DNA from: Anaeroplasmataceae bacterium
Lineage (GTDB): Bacteria > Bacillota_I > Bacilli_A > Acholeplasmatales > Anaeroplasmataceae
Reading direction: 5' to 3'
Assembly (NCBI GenBank): GCA_029067355.1
Contig: JAIEEQ010000010.1
Coordinates: 1-64,000 of the forward strand
Length of the DNA: 64,000 nt
Part shown: piece by piece, positions 62,947 through 64,000 of the stretch
How positions within the stretch are numbered: the first letter of the stretch is position 1
How the letters are laid out: the number at the start of each line of letters is the position of its first letter
Position numbers and translations under genes: made by a program
The notes under the pieces: generated by a model
Database searches by the model: none
The model's input: the letters and a program-made list of their open reading frames with translations, nothing else
What the model was told of the DNA's origin: nothing

Positions 62947-64000
62947 TACAAATGAAGAACTCTTTCCTTAATTTCCTGAGTTCGTCCTTGATTCCAGAAT
63001 TGTGTACCAATATACCCACAAGTTCGACGAGCAACATTCAATTTAGATTCATCTGTATTTCCACAGTTTGGACAACGCCAAATCAACTTATCATCAGCAT
63101 CCGTAACAATTTCCATTTCACCAGTAAATCCACAGCATTGACAGAAATCACTTTTCGTATTTAGCTCTGCATACATAATCGTTTCATAAATATGTTGCAT
63201 TAAAGCTAGAACTGCTGGAATATTATTTTGAAGATTTGGCACCTCTACATAGCTAACTGCTCCCCCTGGAGAAAGCTTTTGGAATTTAGATTCCACAGTC
63301 AACTTACTAAAAGCATCAATTTCCTCTGTAACATGAATATGATAGCTATTGGTAATATAATTTTTATCTGTAACTCCTGGAATAATGCCAAAGCGCTTTT
63401 GAAGACATTTTGCAAATTTATATGTAGTAGATTCAAGAGGAGTTCCATACACACTAAAGGCAATATTGGTATCTTTTCTCCATTTTGCACATGCATCATT
63501 TAAGCGTTGCATAATTTCTAAGCCTAGCTTTGTTCCTGCATCCGTAGTATGAGATTCTCCAATTAAATATTTAACACATTCACTTAATCCCGCATATCCT
63601 AAAGAAATTGTAGAGTATCCATCAAATAATAACCGATCAATAACTTCTCCCTTTTTAAGTCTTGCAAGACCACCATGCTGCCATAGGATAGGAGCCACAT
63701 CAGAAGGAGTTCCAAGCAATCGCTTATGACGACACATTAGGGCACGATAACAAAGCTCTAAGCGTTCCTCCATCAAGCTCCAGAATTTATCCAAATCTTT
63801 GCCAGAAGAACAAGCTACATCAACAAGATTTAATGTAACAACACCCTGATTAAATCTACCATAATATTTTCCTTGTCCTTCAACATAATTCAACGCATTC
63901 GCAATATTTCCTAAATGAATTGTAGTGTCTGGTGTAAGAAAAGACCTACATCCCATACAAGGGTAGCAATCTCCCTGGCCATTTTCATTTATTTTTAAGT
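62946..64000 (-). CDS. nrdD: anaerobic ribonucleoside-triphosphate reductase, 5' end beyond window
   Basis: NrdD makes deoxyribonucleotides without oxygen. The frame stays open to the right edge, so only the C-terminal part, about 350 residues, is present. It shows 'CMGCRSFL', 'YGRFNQGVVTLNLVDVA', 'YHIHVTEEIDAFSK', 'SPGGAVSYVEVPNL', the four-Cys zinc site ('CQCCGFTG' and 'CPNCGN') and the C-terminal glycyl-radical motif 'RRTCGYIG'. With nrdG directly downstream this is a standard class III module and points to anaerobic growth. Confidence 0.95.
   Translation of the reverse strand, partial: LKINENGQGDCYPCMGCRSFLTPDTTIHLGNIANALNYVEGQGKYYGRFNQGVVTLNLVDVACSSGKDLDKFWSLMEERLELCYRALMCRHKRLLGTPSDVAPILWQHGGLARLKKGEVIDRLLFDGYSTISLGYAGLSECVKYLIGESHTTDAGTKLGLEIMQRLNDACAKWRKDTNIAFSVYGTPLESTTYKFAKCLQKRFGIIPGVTDKNYITNSYHIHVTEEIDAFSKLTVESKFQKLSPGGAVSYVEVPNLQNNIPAVLALMQHIYETIMYAELNTKSDFCQCCGFTGEMEIVTDADDKLIWRCPNCGNTDESKLNVARRTCGYIGTQFWNQGRTQEIKERVLHL

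Overview
The window looks like a chromosome segment of a low-G+C, spore-associated, probably anaerobic member of the Bacilli or Erysipelotrichia-like Bacillota. The basis is gram-positive PolC, HPr kinase, WhiA, Lgt, a SufCDSUB cluster, anaerobic ribonucleotide reductase (NrdDG), peptidoglycan genes (Ddl, a MurF-like ligase), a YjcZ-type 30-residue sporulation peptide and a GerS/LolA-like lipoprotein. AGGAGG ribosome binding sites and Rho-independent hairpins are everywhere. I cannot name the genus from sequence alone.

Layout. 1-2.6 kb: truncated DUF2971 gene, a tiny Cys-rich (coat-like) gene, DUF3737 and Bax-inhibitor-like proteins. 2.6-11 kb: polC, a membrane protein, a YtqA-type radical SAM protein, then acpP followed by a full-length but catalytically gutted leucyl-tRNA synthetase paralogue. 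11-17 kb: MsmX-type ABC ATPase, PucR-like regulator, RDD protein, and a wall cluster of alpha/beta hydrolase, membrane-tethered MurF and Ddl. 17-20 kb: LRR lipoprotein and mutY. 20-25 kb: sufCDSUB. 25-29.6 kb: FUSC-HAD fusion, genuine leuS, two small membrane proteins. 29.8-34.3 kb: hexuronate operon uxaB-uxaA-uxaC with a good promoter. 34.3-37.3 kb: MATE, rlmH, walJ, yjcZ. 37.4-43.3 kb: two giant paralogous parvulin-like lipoproteins.

43.4-47.8 kb is the accessory island. An ISL3-family insertion sequence with matching terminal inverted repeats has a transposase gene broken by a frameshift and by an insertion of about 3 kb. The insertion carries a two-gene operon (a beta-repeat protein with alternating 'HDIKL' and 'YGxI' motifs, and a lipoprotein/3-TM/SAP/AAA+ ATPase). 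Divergent from it lies a strongly structured non-coding RNA of about 290 nt that resembles HEARO/omega-RNA but has no adjacent IscB gene. This is the part of the window most likely to hold an undescribed system.

48-64 kb is again core-like: ECF S component, tex, TM-anchored and lipoprotein genes, DUF378, acpS, whiA, a fused lgt-HAD phosphatase, hprK, a 4-TM protein, ligA-uvrA, and nrdD-nrdG (nrdD runs off the right edge). The gene set links carbohydrate control (HprK, MsmX, Uxa), envelope biogenesis (Lgt, Ddl, MurF, parvulin lipoproteins), replication and repair (PolC, LigA, UvrA, MutY) and sporulation-associated functions.
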